Shown here: positions 31,603 through 38,923 of the stretch, piece by piece
Position numbering within the stretch: position 1 is the first letter of the stretch
Layout of the letters: each line of letters starts with the position of its first letter
Source: Prevotella sp.
GTDB lineage: Bacteria; Bacteroidota; Bacteroidia; Bacteroidales; Bacteroidaceae
Reading direction: 5' to 3'
NCBI GenBank assembly: GCA_017548605.1
Contig: JAFYZT010000019.1
Location: 1-53,583 of the forward strand
DNA: 53,583 bases
The notes under the pieces: model-generated
The model's database searches: none
Seen by the model: only the letters and a program-made list of their open reading frames with translations
Told to the model about the DNA's origin: nothing
Translations under genes and position numbers: made by a program

Positions 31603-32562
31603 ATGAAACGATTCATTCTAACAAGCATTCTCGCCATGGCACTCTGCATCGGTGCCAAGGCCTTCGACCCCGTGAAACAATGGGGACAGTTGCAAGTAGT
31701 AGGCACACAGCTGTGCGCCCAGAACGGTGAGCCCGTGGTGCTGCGCGGGGTAAGTTTCGGCTGGCACAACATCTGGCCGCGATTCTACAACAAGAAAGCC
31801 GTGAAATGGCTGAAAGAGGACTGGCACCCGACAGTGATACGTGCCGCCATGGGTGTGACAACGGTGGAGGACAACTACATGGACAACCCCACATTTGCCT
31901 TGGAGTGCATCGAGCCGGTCATCAAGGCTGCCATCAAGAACAACCTCTACGTGATTGTCGACTGGCATTCGCATGAGATGCTCACCGACGAAGCAGTGAA
32001 ATTCTTCGGTTACATCGCCGAGAAATACGGCAAATATCCTCACGTCATCTATGAGTTGTACAATGAGCCCGTAAACGACTCGTGGGACGACCTGAAAGTG
32101 TATGCCACCAAGATTATCAACGAGATACGCAAATACGACCCCGACAATGTCATCCTGATGGGCTGTCCTCACTGGGATCAGGACATCAACCTCGTGGCTG
32201 ACAGTCCGTTGCAGGGCTTCACCAACATCATGTACACGGTGCATTTCTATGCCGCCACCCATCATCAGTACCTACGCGACAGGATGGTCGATGCCATCCA
32301 GCGCGGCATCCCCGTGTTCGTGAGTGAGAGTGCCGGCATGGAAGCCTCGGGCAACGGTCCGTTGGACCCCGTGGAATGGCAGGCATGGATTGACTGTATG
32401 GAGCAGCACAAGGTGAGCTGGGTGACATGGTCGCTCTCTGACAAAGACGAGACCTGCTCGATGCTCCTGCCACGCGCCACCTCTACCGGTCCGTGGAAAG
32501 AAGATGTCATCAAGAAATCAGGAAAGATGCTGAGGGATTACCTGCGGAAGTATAATCCGTAG
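31603..32562 (+). CDS. GH5 endoglucanase (cellulase)
   Basis: This 319-residue exported enzyme (signal peptide to about residue 20, GAKA) is a compact family 5 glycoside hydrolase of the bacterial endoglucanase (GH5_2-like) type. The (beta/alpha)8 fold motifs are in order: LRGVSFGWHNIWP, VIRAAMGV, YVIVDWHSHE, the acid/base Glu155 in YELYNEP, HFYAATHHQYLRD, and the nucleophile Glu242 in VFVSESAG; WVTWSLSDKDET follows. It should cut internal beta-1,4 links of cellulose or mixed glucans. There is no carbohydrate-binding module. It stands alone between a transporter and a DUF4143 ATPase rather than in a polysaccharide utilization locus. Confidence 0.95.
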   Translation: MKRFILTSILAMALCIGAKAFDPVKQWGQLQVVGTQLCAQNGEPVVLRGVSFGWHNIWPRFYNKKAVKWLKEDWHPTVIRAAMGVTTVEDNYMDNPTFALECIEPVIKAAIKNNLYVIVDWHSHEMLTDEAVKFFGYIAEKYGKYPHVIYELYNEPVNDSWDDLKVYATKIINEIRKYDPDNVILMGCPHWDQDINLVADSPLQGFTNIMYTVHFYAATHHQYLRDRMVDAIQRGIPVFVSESAGMEASGNGPLDPVEWQAWIDCMEQHKVSWVTWSLSDKDETCSMLLPRATSTGPWKEDVIKKSGKMLRDYLRKYNP

Positions 32563-32604
32563 AAAGGTAAAAGGGTAAAAAAGTAAAAGAGTAAAAAGGT
32601 TTAC
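32563..32604 (+). repeat. GGTAAAA-type tandem repeat after the GH5 gene
   Basis: About five units of 7-8 bases (GGTAAAAG, GGTAAAAA, AGTAAAAG) begin at the GH5 stop codon, like the array between rsfS and ftsH. Confidence 0.75.
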
Positions 32605-32717
32605 TTCTCCCTTCCTAAAGACATCATTATCGTGAAGGTGAGTAGCGGGAGAAAGCGGTTTGCAGAAAAACTTGCAAGGGAATAACCCTACTTGCAAAAT
32701 TTTCTGAAAATGAATCC

Positions 32718-32754
32718 AAATGCCTCGAAAGCAGTGCTTTCGAGGCATTTTTGT
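32718..32754. terminator. Bidirectional terminator between GH5 and the DUF4143 ATPase
   Basis: AAATGCCTCGAAAG (32718-32731) pairs perfectly with CTTTCGAGGCATTT (32737-32750), 5-base loop. It is placed between convergent genes, six bases from the ATPase stop. Confidence 0.88.
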
Positions 32755-32759
32755 TTCTA

Positions 32760-33896
32760 TCATTGCGTGTCCACCAAGAAATCCAGATAGTTGTCGGGCG
32801 TAACGATGGCTTTGAACTGTACAGGATAAGCATTTGTGAAGGCTGCGGGTATGGCTGCTTTCTCCTTTTTAGGATTCCACTTCATTTCAAAAGCGATGAA
32901 AAAGCCATCACATTCCTCGATATAGTCGATTTCCTGCTGCGTATTTGTTCGCCAGAAATAGCTTTGAGCATATCTGCCATGGTAATGGTTATATTTGATG
33001 CGCTCGCTGATGAAGAAATTTTCCCATAGTGCCCCCACATCATTGCGTAAAGCCAGAGGAGCGAAATTTTGAAGTATAGCATTACGCACGCCATTGTCAA
33101 AAAAATAAATTTTCTTGCTTTTGCGCAATTCGTTACGTAGATTTCTGCTAAATGCCTTCAACCTGAATACCACGAAGCATTTTTCCAACAGGTCAATATA
33201 TTTCTCTACCGTTTTACTGTCAGTCCCCACCGTCTGTGCTAACTCGTTATATGACATCTCACCTCCTATTTGCAGCGCCAATGCCACCAACAGTTTTTCT
33301 ATGACAGATGGTTTTCTTATACCATCCATCTCCAAAATATCCTTGTAAAGATAACTGCCTGTTAGGTTCATCAATGTTTCCTTGGCATCAAACTGATGGT
33401 TGAGGACATCTGGATAAGAGCCATAAACCAACCTGTTTTCCAACATCTGCTTGGTGGCAAGCAATCCGTATGTATTCATTAATTCCGAGGTGGCAATAGG
33501 GAACATGGTGTATTCCCACTTTCGGCCTGTCATCGGCTCATTGATTATCGACCTCAAATCAAGAGAAGAAGATCCTGTAACCAGCACCTGAATATTGCTG
33601 AAATTATCATGAATTCGTTTCAGTGTCAATCCAATGTCAACAGCCCGTTGGGCTTCATCCAACAAAACAATTTTATTGTCAGCAACAATTCTCTTCAGTT
33701 CTTCTAATGTAGGATGACTCATTATCTCACGTACGTCAGCCTCGTCAAGGTTCAACCTAAGCGTCTTTTCCGCTCTCCGGTTGAGCACTTCATTTAACAA
33801 CGTTGTTTTGCCAACTTGCCTTGCCCCTACTATAATAATGGTCTTTCCCCTGAACAGTTTATCCTCGATTCTTTTTTCCAGTTCACGTATAATCAT
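32760..33896 (-). CDS. AAA-family ATPase with DUF4143 domain
   Basis: This 378-residue cytoplasmic protein starts with a P-loop ATPase domain (Walker A GARQVGKTT at 24-32; Walker B KIVLLDEAQR; sensor-like VLVTGSSSLDL). A winged-helix-like middle follows (SYNELAQTVGTDSKTVEKYI), then a C-terminal DUF4143 domain with nuclease-like residues (QQEIDYIEE and FEMKWNPKK, resembling the D/E-x-K core of PD-(D/E)XK folds). These proteins are frequent in Bacteroidetes and archaea, often present in many copies and prone to horizontal transfer; their function is not settled. Expression may be controlled through the TTTTTTGGAATA repeats just upstream (33948-34011). Confidence 0.92.
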   Translation of the reverse strand: MIIRELEKRIEDKLFRGKTIIIVGARQVGKTTLLNEVLNRRAEKTLRLNLDEADVREIMSHPTLEELKRIVADNKIVLLDEAQRAVDIGLTLKRIHDNFSNIQVLVTGSSSLDLRSIINEPMTGRKWEYTMFPIATSELMNTYGLLATKQMLENRLVYGSYPDVLNHQFDAKETLMNLTGSYLYKDILEMDGIRKPSVIEKLLVALALQIGGEMSYNELAQTVGTDSKTVEKYIDLLEKCFVVFRLKAFSRNLRNELRKSKKIYFFDNGVRNAILQNFAPLALRNDVGALWENFFISERIKYNHYHGRYAQSYFWRTNTQQEIDYIEECDGFFIAFEMKWNPKKEKAAIPAAFTNAYPVQFKAIVTPDNYLDFLVDTQ

Positions 33897-33924
33897 AAAT
33901 GCTTCTTATTACAATAATTCTTTG

Positions 33925-33955
33925 CAAAGATATGACATAACATCCACTATTCCAA
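33925..33955 (-). promoter_or_regulatory. Promoter of the DUF4143 ATPase
   Basis: On the reverse strand TATCTTTG (33925-33932) is preceded by TTG (33953-33955) after 20 bases. The TTG is part of a TTTTTTGGAATA box. Confidence 0.65.
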
Positions 33956-34011
33956 AAAAAATACTGATTTTTTGGAATATAATCCAAAATTTCGATTGAT
34001 TTTTTGGAATA
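33948..34011 (-). promoter_or_regulatory. Operator-like cluster of TTTTTTGGAATA boxes
   Basis: GATTTTTTGGAATA occurs exactly at 33966-33979 and 33998-34011, 32 bases apart. Inverted matches are TATTCCAAAAAA at 33948-33959 (over the -33 element) and ATCCAAAAT at 33982-33990. The layout suggests cooperative binding by a regulator next to the promoter. Confidence 0.45.
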
Positions 34012-34109
34012 GAGTTATAAAAGGGTGATAAAGGGAACATGAAAAGGGCATAGATAAACTAAGCCCTTAAAGCAGTGTAGAAGCACTTACCTCTCACCCC
34101 TTCCTGTGT

Positions 34110-35252
34110 TTACACCCTTTTCGCCAACAATCCGACCATGATACTGGCCGCCTCTTCGGGGGCTATTTTGTCTCCGAGAGCCTGACGTACCTCGGCATAG
34201 CCTTTGAGCATGGTGTCGCGTTCAGGCTGTCCGGGGAGTATTTTTCCTAGTTCATGACGTATGCTTTCCATTTTGAAAGTGTCAGCCACCAGTTCGGTGA
34301 CCACCTCACGGTCGGCGATGAGGTTGACCAGCGAGATGTATTTCACCTTGAGCAAAAGACGGCGCAACATTTTGAAGAACCAATGGAAGTTCGTCTCGTA
34401 GCACACCACCTGCGGCACGTTGAACAATGCTGTTTCAAGCGTTGCCGTTCCACTGGTGACGAGAGCCGTAGTGGCGTTGGCAAGTAACGCATAAGTATCG
34501 TTATGTACCAAAGTGACAGGTTGTTCCGTGATGAATTTCTGATAGTAATCATCATCAATTGACGGCGCACCAGCCAACACCAACTGGTAGTCGGAGAAAA
34601 CTTTCGCCGCCTCCATCATCGTCGGCAAATTGTCCTTGATTTCCTGCTGACGACTGCCTGCCAACAGGGCGATGATGGGTTTATCGGAAAGACCATGACG
34701 CTGGCGGAACGCCTCGGGCGACTCATTGTATCCTTCACGGAAAGAACGAACCTCATCGGCAGTGGGGTTGCCCACATAATGGATGGGATAGTGATGTTTT
34801 CCTTCATAGAAAGCCACCTCGAAAGGAAGGATGGAAAACAACTCGTCCACATCGCGCTTGATATTCTTGATACGGTATTCTTTCCAAGCCCAAATCTTTG
34901 GCGAGATATAGTAATAGACGGGTATCTGCAACTGCTCATGTGCAAACTTGGCTATCTTGAGGTTGAAGCCCGGATAGTCAACCAGGATGACCGCGTCGGG
35001 GTGCCACTGCCGGATATCGTCCTTACACTGACGCATGTTACGTAGGATAGTGGGCAGGTGGAGCAGCACGGGGATGAAACCCATGTAAGCCAGTTCACGG
35101 TAATTGCGCACCATCGTACCCCCCACGGCCTGCATCTTCTCGCCCCCGAAGAAACGGAAATCCGCTTCGGGGTCGTGCTCTTGCAATGCTCTCATCAGAT
35201 GCGAGGCATGAAGGTCGCCGCTGGCCTCACCGGCAATGATGTAGTATTTCAT
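34110..35252 (-). CDS. lpxB: Lipid-A-disaccharide synthase
   Basis: The 380-residue glycosyltransferase (GT19) joins UDP-2,3-diacylglucosamine and lipid X to the lipid A disaccharide at the inner membrane. Family motifs: AGEASGDLHASHLMRAL (residues 6-22), FGGEKMQAVG, VDYPGFNLKIAKF, YYISPKIWAWKEYRIKNIKR, LPFEVAFYEG, HYVGNPTADEV, LLAGSRQQEI, and VTSGTATLETALF. ATG 35252 is chosen because the conserved MKYYIIAGEASGD begins there; the 17 extra upstream codons in the frame are GGAGTTTR repeat sequence. It probably forms an operon with surE (164-base spacer filled with repeats). Confidence 0.96.
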   Translation of the reverse strand: MKYYIIAGEASGDLHASHLMRALQEHDPEADFRFFGGEKMQAVGGTMVRNYRELAYMGFIPVLLHLPTILRNMRQCKDDIRQWHPDAVILVDYPGFNLKIAKFAHEQLQIPVYYYISPKIWAWKEYRIKNIKRDVDELFSILPFEVAFYEGKHHYPIHYVGNPTADEVRSFREGYNESPEAFRQRHGLSDKPIIALLAGSRQQEIKDNLPTMMEAAKVFSDYQLVLAGAPSIDDDYYQKFITEQPVTLVHNDTYALLANATTALVTSGTATLETALFNVPQVVCYETNFHWFFKMLRRLLLKVKYISLVNLIADREVVTELVADTFKMESIRHELGKILPGQPERDTMLKGYAEVRQALGDKIAPEEAASIMVGLLAKRV

Positions 35253-35258
35253 GTTTTG

Positions 35259-35298
35259 GGAGTTTAGGAGTTTGGGAGATTGGGAGTTTAGGAGTGTG
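35259..35298 (+). repeat. Five octads of GGAGTTTR upstream of lpxB
   Basis: Plus-strand units GGAGTTTA, GGAGTTTG, GGAGATTG, GGAGTTTA and GGAGTGTG follow without gaps; the same unit recurs at 37161-37200. Confidence 0.85.
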
Positions 35299-35416
35299 GA
35301 CAATTGTTGGCGAGGTGTTTGTTGGGGAGTTAGGGAGATTGGGAAATACTGAATTCTTCATTGAACAATTCATCATCGCGAAGCGACCATTTTTCGACAT
35401 ACGTCTCAACAACTCG

Positions 35417-36196
35417 TCAAAAATCAAAATTCATCTTTCGTAATTCTTCCAAATACTCATAGTGGGTGACATCGACGCGGGTGGGGGTAATGGCCACGTA
35501 GCCGTGATTGAGTGCCCAATTGTCGGTATCTTCCTGGTCCGGCTCATCATTTTTGTACGCCCCCACCATCCAGAAATAATCGTATCCACGCGGGTGATGT
35601 TGTTTCACACATTCGTTGTACCACGTGCCCTTGGCCATGCGACACATGCGAACGCCCTTATACGTGGGTGTAGCTGGACAGTTCACGTTCAGACAAACCC
35701 CCTCGGGTAATCCCTCACGAAGCACCTTTTCCACCACCTTCCTGACGATGGGACGCATAGGTGAGAAGTCGGCATCGGCACTGTAATCACAGATGGAGAA
35801 CGCCACCGACGGTATATACTTCATACATCCCTCCATGGCCACACCCATGGTGCCCGAATAATGCACGTTAACCGAGGCATTGTCACCATGGTTGATACCT
35901 GCCACAATCATGTCAGGTCTGCTGTCAGCAAAGAATTGGTTGAGAGCCAGCTTGAGACTGTCAACGGGCGTGCCGTTTGATGACCACACCTCCAGTCCCG
36001 GCTCTTTCTGCCGTAATGTAAGTGTCAACGGTTTATTCGCTGAGAATGCCAGTGCATAGCCCGAGCGCGGTCCGTCGGGAGCACACACCATGATGTCGGC
36101 GATATCTCGTAGCATATCCACCAAAACGCGTATGCCTTTCGCTTGAAAGCCATCGTCGTTGGATATAAGAATTAACGGTTTTTTACTTTTCTTCAT
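35417..36196 (-). CDS. surE: 5'/3'-nucleotidase SurE
   Basis: The 259-residue protein has the SurE motifs: ILISNDDGFQAKGI (metal ligands Asp14 and Asp15), CAPDGPRSGYALAFS, SNGTPVDSLKLAL, MIVAGINHGDN and YSGTMGVAMEG. It dephosphorylates nucleoside mono- and polyphosphates and is linked to stationary-phase survival. C-terminal tail VDVTHYEYLEEL is as expected. A reverse-strand TATTTTTG (36215-36222) lies 18 bases upstream of the ATG and may be its -7 box. It is divergent from parA and upstream of lpxB. Confidence 0.95.
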   Translation of the reverse strand: MKKSKKPLILISNDDGFQAKGIRVLVDMLRDIADIMVCAPDGPRSGYALAFSANKPLTLTLRQKEPGLEVWSSNGTPVDSLKLALNQFFADSRPDMIVAGINHGDNASVNVHYSGTMGVAMEGCMKYIPSVAFSICDYSADADFSPMRPIVRKVVEKVLREGLPEGVCLNVNCPATPTYKGVRMCRMAKGTWYNECVKQHHPRGYDYFWMVGAYKNDEPDQEDTDNWALNHGYVAITPTRVDVTHYEYLEELRKMNFDF

Positions 36197-36214
36197 ATAC
36201 TGTCAAATTCCGTG

Positions 36215-36222
36215 CAAAAATA
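36215..36222 (-). promoter_or_regulatory. -7 box of surE-lpxB
   Basis: TATTTTTG on the reverse strand, 18 bases before the surE ATG; no clear TTG upstream. Confidence 0.4.
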
Positions 36223-36275
36223 CGAAAAAAGGTTTAAACGCCCGTCATCTCCTCTAAAATCTCGCCAAAAATTTG

Positions 36276-36283
36276 TAACTTTG
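36276..36283 (+). promoter_or_regulatory. -7 box of the parA operon
   Basis: TAACTTTG, leaving a leader of about 95 bases before the parA ATG. Confidence 0.5.
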
Positions 36284-36384
36284 CAAACGATTTTCGCATT
36301 TTCAGATGCGTATTCATCGATATACGCGGCCTTCAAACGATACAAGTCACTGACAGGCACGACCATTATTTAGCATATAACCCT

Positions 36385-37161
36385 ATGGGAAAAATCATAG
36401 CATTAGCCAACCAAAAAGGTGGCGTTGGCAAAACCACCACCACCATCAACCTGGCCGCCTCGCTGGCCACCCTCGAGAAGAAAGTACTCGTGGTGGACGG
36501 CGACCCTCAGGCCAATGCCTCGAGTGGATTGGGTGTTGACGTTCAAGACGTTGACAGCAGTCTCTACGAGTGCATCATCGATCATGTGGATGTGCATGAT
36601 GCCATATACACGACCGACATTGAATCATTAGACATTATCCCCAGCCATATTGACCTGGTGGGTGCCGAGATAGAGATGCTCAACCTGAAGGAGCGCGAGA
36701 AAGTGCTCAGCCGTCTGCTCCAGCCCATCAAGGACGATTACGACTATATCCTTATCGACTGTTCGCCGTCGCTCGGTCTGATTACCGTCAACGCCCTTAC
36801 TGCCGCCGACTCGGTGATTATCCCCGTGCAGTGCGAATATTTCGCCTTGGAAGGCATCAGCAAGTTGCTCAACACCATCAAGATTATCAAGAGCAAGCTC
36901 AATCCCCGTCTGGAGATAGAGGGGTTCCTGCTGACGATGTACGACAGTCGCCTGCGTCTGGCCAACCAGATTTATGACGAGGTGAAACGTCATTTCCAGG
37001 AGCTGGTGTTCAAGACTGTTATCCAGCGCAATGTGAAGCTGAGCGAGAGTCCAAGCCACGGCTTACCCGTGATTCTCTACGATGCAGACTCCACAGGCAG
37101 CAAGAACCACTTGGCCTTAGCCAAGGAGATTATCAATAAAGAGGTGAGAAGTGAGAGGTGA
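36385..37161 (+). CDS. parA: Chromosome partitioning ATPase ParA
   Basis: The 258-residue protein is a chromosomal Soj/ParA: deviant Walker A KGGVGKTTTT (11-20), VVDGDPQANASSGLG, Walker B-like YDYILIDCSPSLGL, and QCEYFALEGISKLLNTI. It cycles on the nucleoid with ATP and moves ParB-parS complexes. The last residues (EVRSER) and the stop codon are written in GTGAGAR-type repeat DNA, so the extreme C-terminus may vary between strains. ParB follows after 106 bases of repeats. No parS-like palindrome was seen in the window. Confidence 0.96.
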   Translation: MGKIIALANQKGGVGKTTTTINLAASLATLEKKVLVVDGDPQANASSGLGVDVQDVDSSLYECIIDHVDVHDAIYTTDIESLDIIPSHIDLVGAEIEMLNLKEREKVLSRLLQPIKDDYDYILIDCSPSLGLITVNALTAADSVIIPVQCEYFALEGISKLLNTIKIIKSKLNPRLEIEGFLLTMYDSRLRLANQIYDEVKRHFQELVFKTVIQRNVKLSESPSHGLPVILYDADSTGSKNHLALAKEIINKEVRSER

Positions 37162-37259
37162 GAGTTTAGGAGTATGGAAGTATAGGAGTTTGGGAGTTTA
37201 GACAATAGTCCTCCGGGAGTTTTTCTTAACTCTTATCTCATAACTCTTAATTCATAACT
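37144..37259 (+). repeat. Three tandem repeat blocks between parA and parB
   Basis: Three GTGAGAR heptads (37144-37164, overlapping the parA stop), five GGAGTTTR-type octads (37161-37200), and five heptads of CWTAACT type (37225-37259: CTTAACT, CTTATCT, CATAACT, CTTAATT, CATAACT) that end just before the parB start. Confidence 0.85.
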
Positions 37260-37267
37260 AAAGGAAA

Positions 37268-38149
37268 ATGGCAAAGAAGAAATTTAACGCATTGGGGCGC
37301 GGTCTGGATGCCCTCATCTCGACTGACGACGTGAGCACCCAGGGTAGCAGTACCATCAGCGAGGTGCCCATTGACCAGATAGAAGCCAATCCCAACCAGC
37401 CACGTCGCGACTTCGACGATGCCTCGTTGCAGGAGTTGGCCAACAGCCTTCGTCAGATAGGTATTATTCAGCCCATCACACTTCGCGAGACAGGTGTGAA
37501 CCACTATCAGATTGTAGCTGGTGAACGTCGTTGGCGTGCTGCACGCATGGCCGGTATCGACAGCATTCCTGCCTACATCCGCACCATCGACGACGAGCAG
37601 GTGATGGAGATGGCGTTGATAGAGAATATCCAGCGCGAAGACTTGAATGCCATCGAGATAGCGTTGGCCTACGCCCATCTGCTGGAGAGCGAGGGTATGA
37701 CACAGGAAAAAGTGTCGGAGCGTGTGGGCAAGAGCCGTGTGGCCGTGGCCAATTACCTCCGCTTGCTGAAGTTACCTGCCCAGGTGCAGATGGCACTGCA
37801 AAAACGTACCATCGACATGGGTCATGCCCGTGCATTACTCTCATTAGACAGTCCTTCACAGCAGTTGGAGGTGTTTGAGGAACTGCAGAAGCACGGATGG
37901 TCGGTTCGTCAGGTGGAAGATGTGGTGAAGAAGCTGAAGAACGGCGAGTCGGTGCAGCTGGGCAAGAAGAAACTTGCCGGCAGTCCCATGTCGAAAGAGT
38001 TCAGCCTGTTGCGCGACAGTCTGAGTGCTTTCCTGAACACCAAGGTATCGCTCTCCGTCTCTCCCACGGGCAAGGGTAAGATCAGCATCCCCTTCAACAA
38101 CGAAGAAGAACTGGAGCACATCATGCATGTGTTCGACAAACTCAAATAA
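37268..38149 (+). CDS. parB: Chromosome partitioning protein ParB
   Basis: The 293-residue protein starts with the typical NALGRGLDALIS, followed by the ParB/Srx CTPase domain (VPIDQIEANPNQPRRDFDD, IVAGERRWRAARMAG) and the KorB-like helix-turn-helix (EGMTQEKVSERVGKSRVAVANYLRLLKLP). The C-terminal dimerization part ends FNNEEELEHIMHVFDKL. It binds parS, slides on DNA with CTP and works with ParA. It is followed after eight bases by the DUF5683 gene, so parA-parB-DUF5683-MltD-RelA/SpoT is probably transcribed together, an order common in Bacteroidetes. Confidence 0.96.
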   Translation: MAKKKFNALGRGLDALISTDDVSTQGSSTISEVPIDQIEANPNQPRRDFDDASLQELANSLRQIGIIQPITLRETGVNHYQIVAGERRWRAARMAGIDSIPAYIRTIDDEQVMEMALIENIQREDLNAIEIALAYAHLLESEGMTQEKVSERVGKSRVAVANYLRLLKLPAQVQMALQKRTIDMGHARALLSLDSPSQQLEVFEELQKHGWSVRQVEDVVKKLKNGESVQLGKKKLAGSPMSKEFSLLRDSLSAFLNTKVSLSVSPTGKGKISIPFNNEEELEHIMHVFDKLK

Positions 38150-38157
38150 AGAGGATT

Positions 38158-38859
38158 GTGAAGAGTGTCCGTCATCACATATCCGTCCTGTTCGCCCTTG
38201 TCGGTCTCACTCTTTGCTGCCTGCCTTCGCACGCACAAGAGTTGGATTCCCTCCTTCAGGAGTCAACCGACACCATTGGCAACGGTTCGTTGCGTGAGGC
38301 TATGCGCAGCGCATCTGTTGAAGAGCCGGGGAAAGGGCGTGACTGGTCAACATGGCGTCCCGACCCCAAGCGCGCCTTGTGGCTGGCTGTGGTGCTCCCC
38401 GGTGCCGGACAGATTTACAACCGCAAATATTGGAAACTGCCCATCGTGTACGGTGGTTTTGTCGGCTGCATCTATGCCATGCGTTGGAACAACATGATGT
38501 ATCAGGACTATTCTCAGGCCTATCTCGACATCATGGACAATGACCCTACGACGCAGAGTTACAACCAGTTCCTGCATCTGGGCAGGAAGATTACTACCGA
38601 AGATGACGTGAAGCGCTTCAAGGAAGTGTTCCGTAAGCGCAAGGACTATTACCGTCGCTATCGCGACCTTAGTTTCTTCATCCTGGTAGGAGTGTATGCC
38701 CTCTCCATCATCGACGCGTATGTCGATGCCTCTCTTTCCGATTTCGACATCTCCGACGATTTGTCGATGCATGTGGGTCCGACGGTTATTAACACCAAGG
38801 AACGCAACCTTCCCTACAAATCCACGGGAGTTGGTGTCCGTTGCGCCCTTACATTCTAA
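38158..38859 (+). CDS. DUF5683-domain membrane protein
   Basis: The 233-residue exported or membrane protein has a signal-type N-terminus (ending SHAQ, about residue 27) and a DUF5683 body. Hallmarks are PDPKRALWLAVVLPGAGQIYNRKYWKLPIVYGG, where the Pro-Gly-x-Gly-Q-x-Tyr-Asn motif and following helix define the family (shown here beyond the usual 20 residues only as separate motifs: LPGAGQIYNRKYWKLP, IVYGG), and YRDLSFFILVGVYALSIID near the end. Start is GTG at 38158, eight bases after parB; no ATG fits the signal peptide. The role is unknown; its fixed place between parB and a lytic transglycosylase suggests envelope growth or division. Confidence 0.88.
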   Translation: MKSVRHHISVLFALVGLTLCCLPSHAQELDSLLQESTDTIGNGSLREAMRSASVEEPGKGRDWSTWRPDPKRALWLAVVLPGAGQIYNRKYWKLPIVYGGFVGCIYAMRWNNMMYQDYSQAYLDIMDNDPTTQSYNQFLHLGRKITTEDDVKRFKEVFRKRKDYYRRYRDLSFFILVGVYALSIIDAYVDASLSDFDISDDLSMHVGPTVINTKERNLPYKSTGVGVRCALTF

Positions 38860-38923
38860 AGCGCCCTTTTCCCGAGGGCATGAACAACGAAAAAGCAAAC
38901 CCCAAAAAGACAACAGTAAAGTA

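Noticed and set aside
36197-36384. parS site near parAB
   Set aside because: No GTTTCACGTGAAAC-like palindrome is present here or elsewhere that I could find in the window.
38696-38923. N-terminal extension of the MltD-like protein by 76 codons
   Set aside because: The extension is an out-of-frame reading of the DUF5683 gene; a signal peptide begins at 38924.
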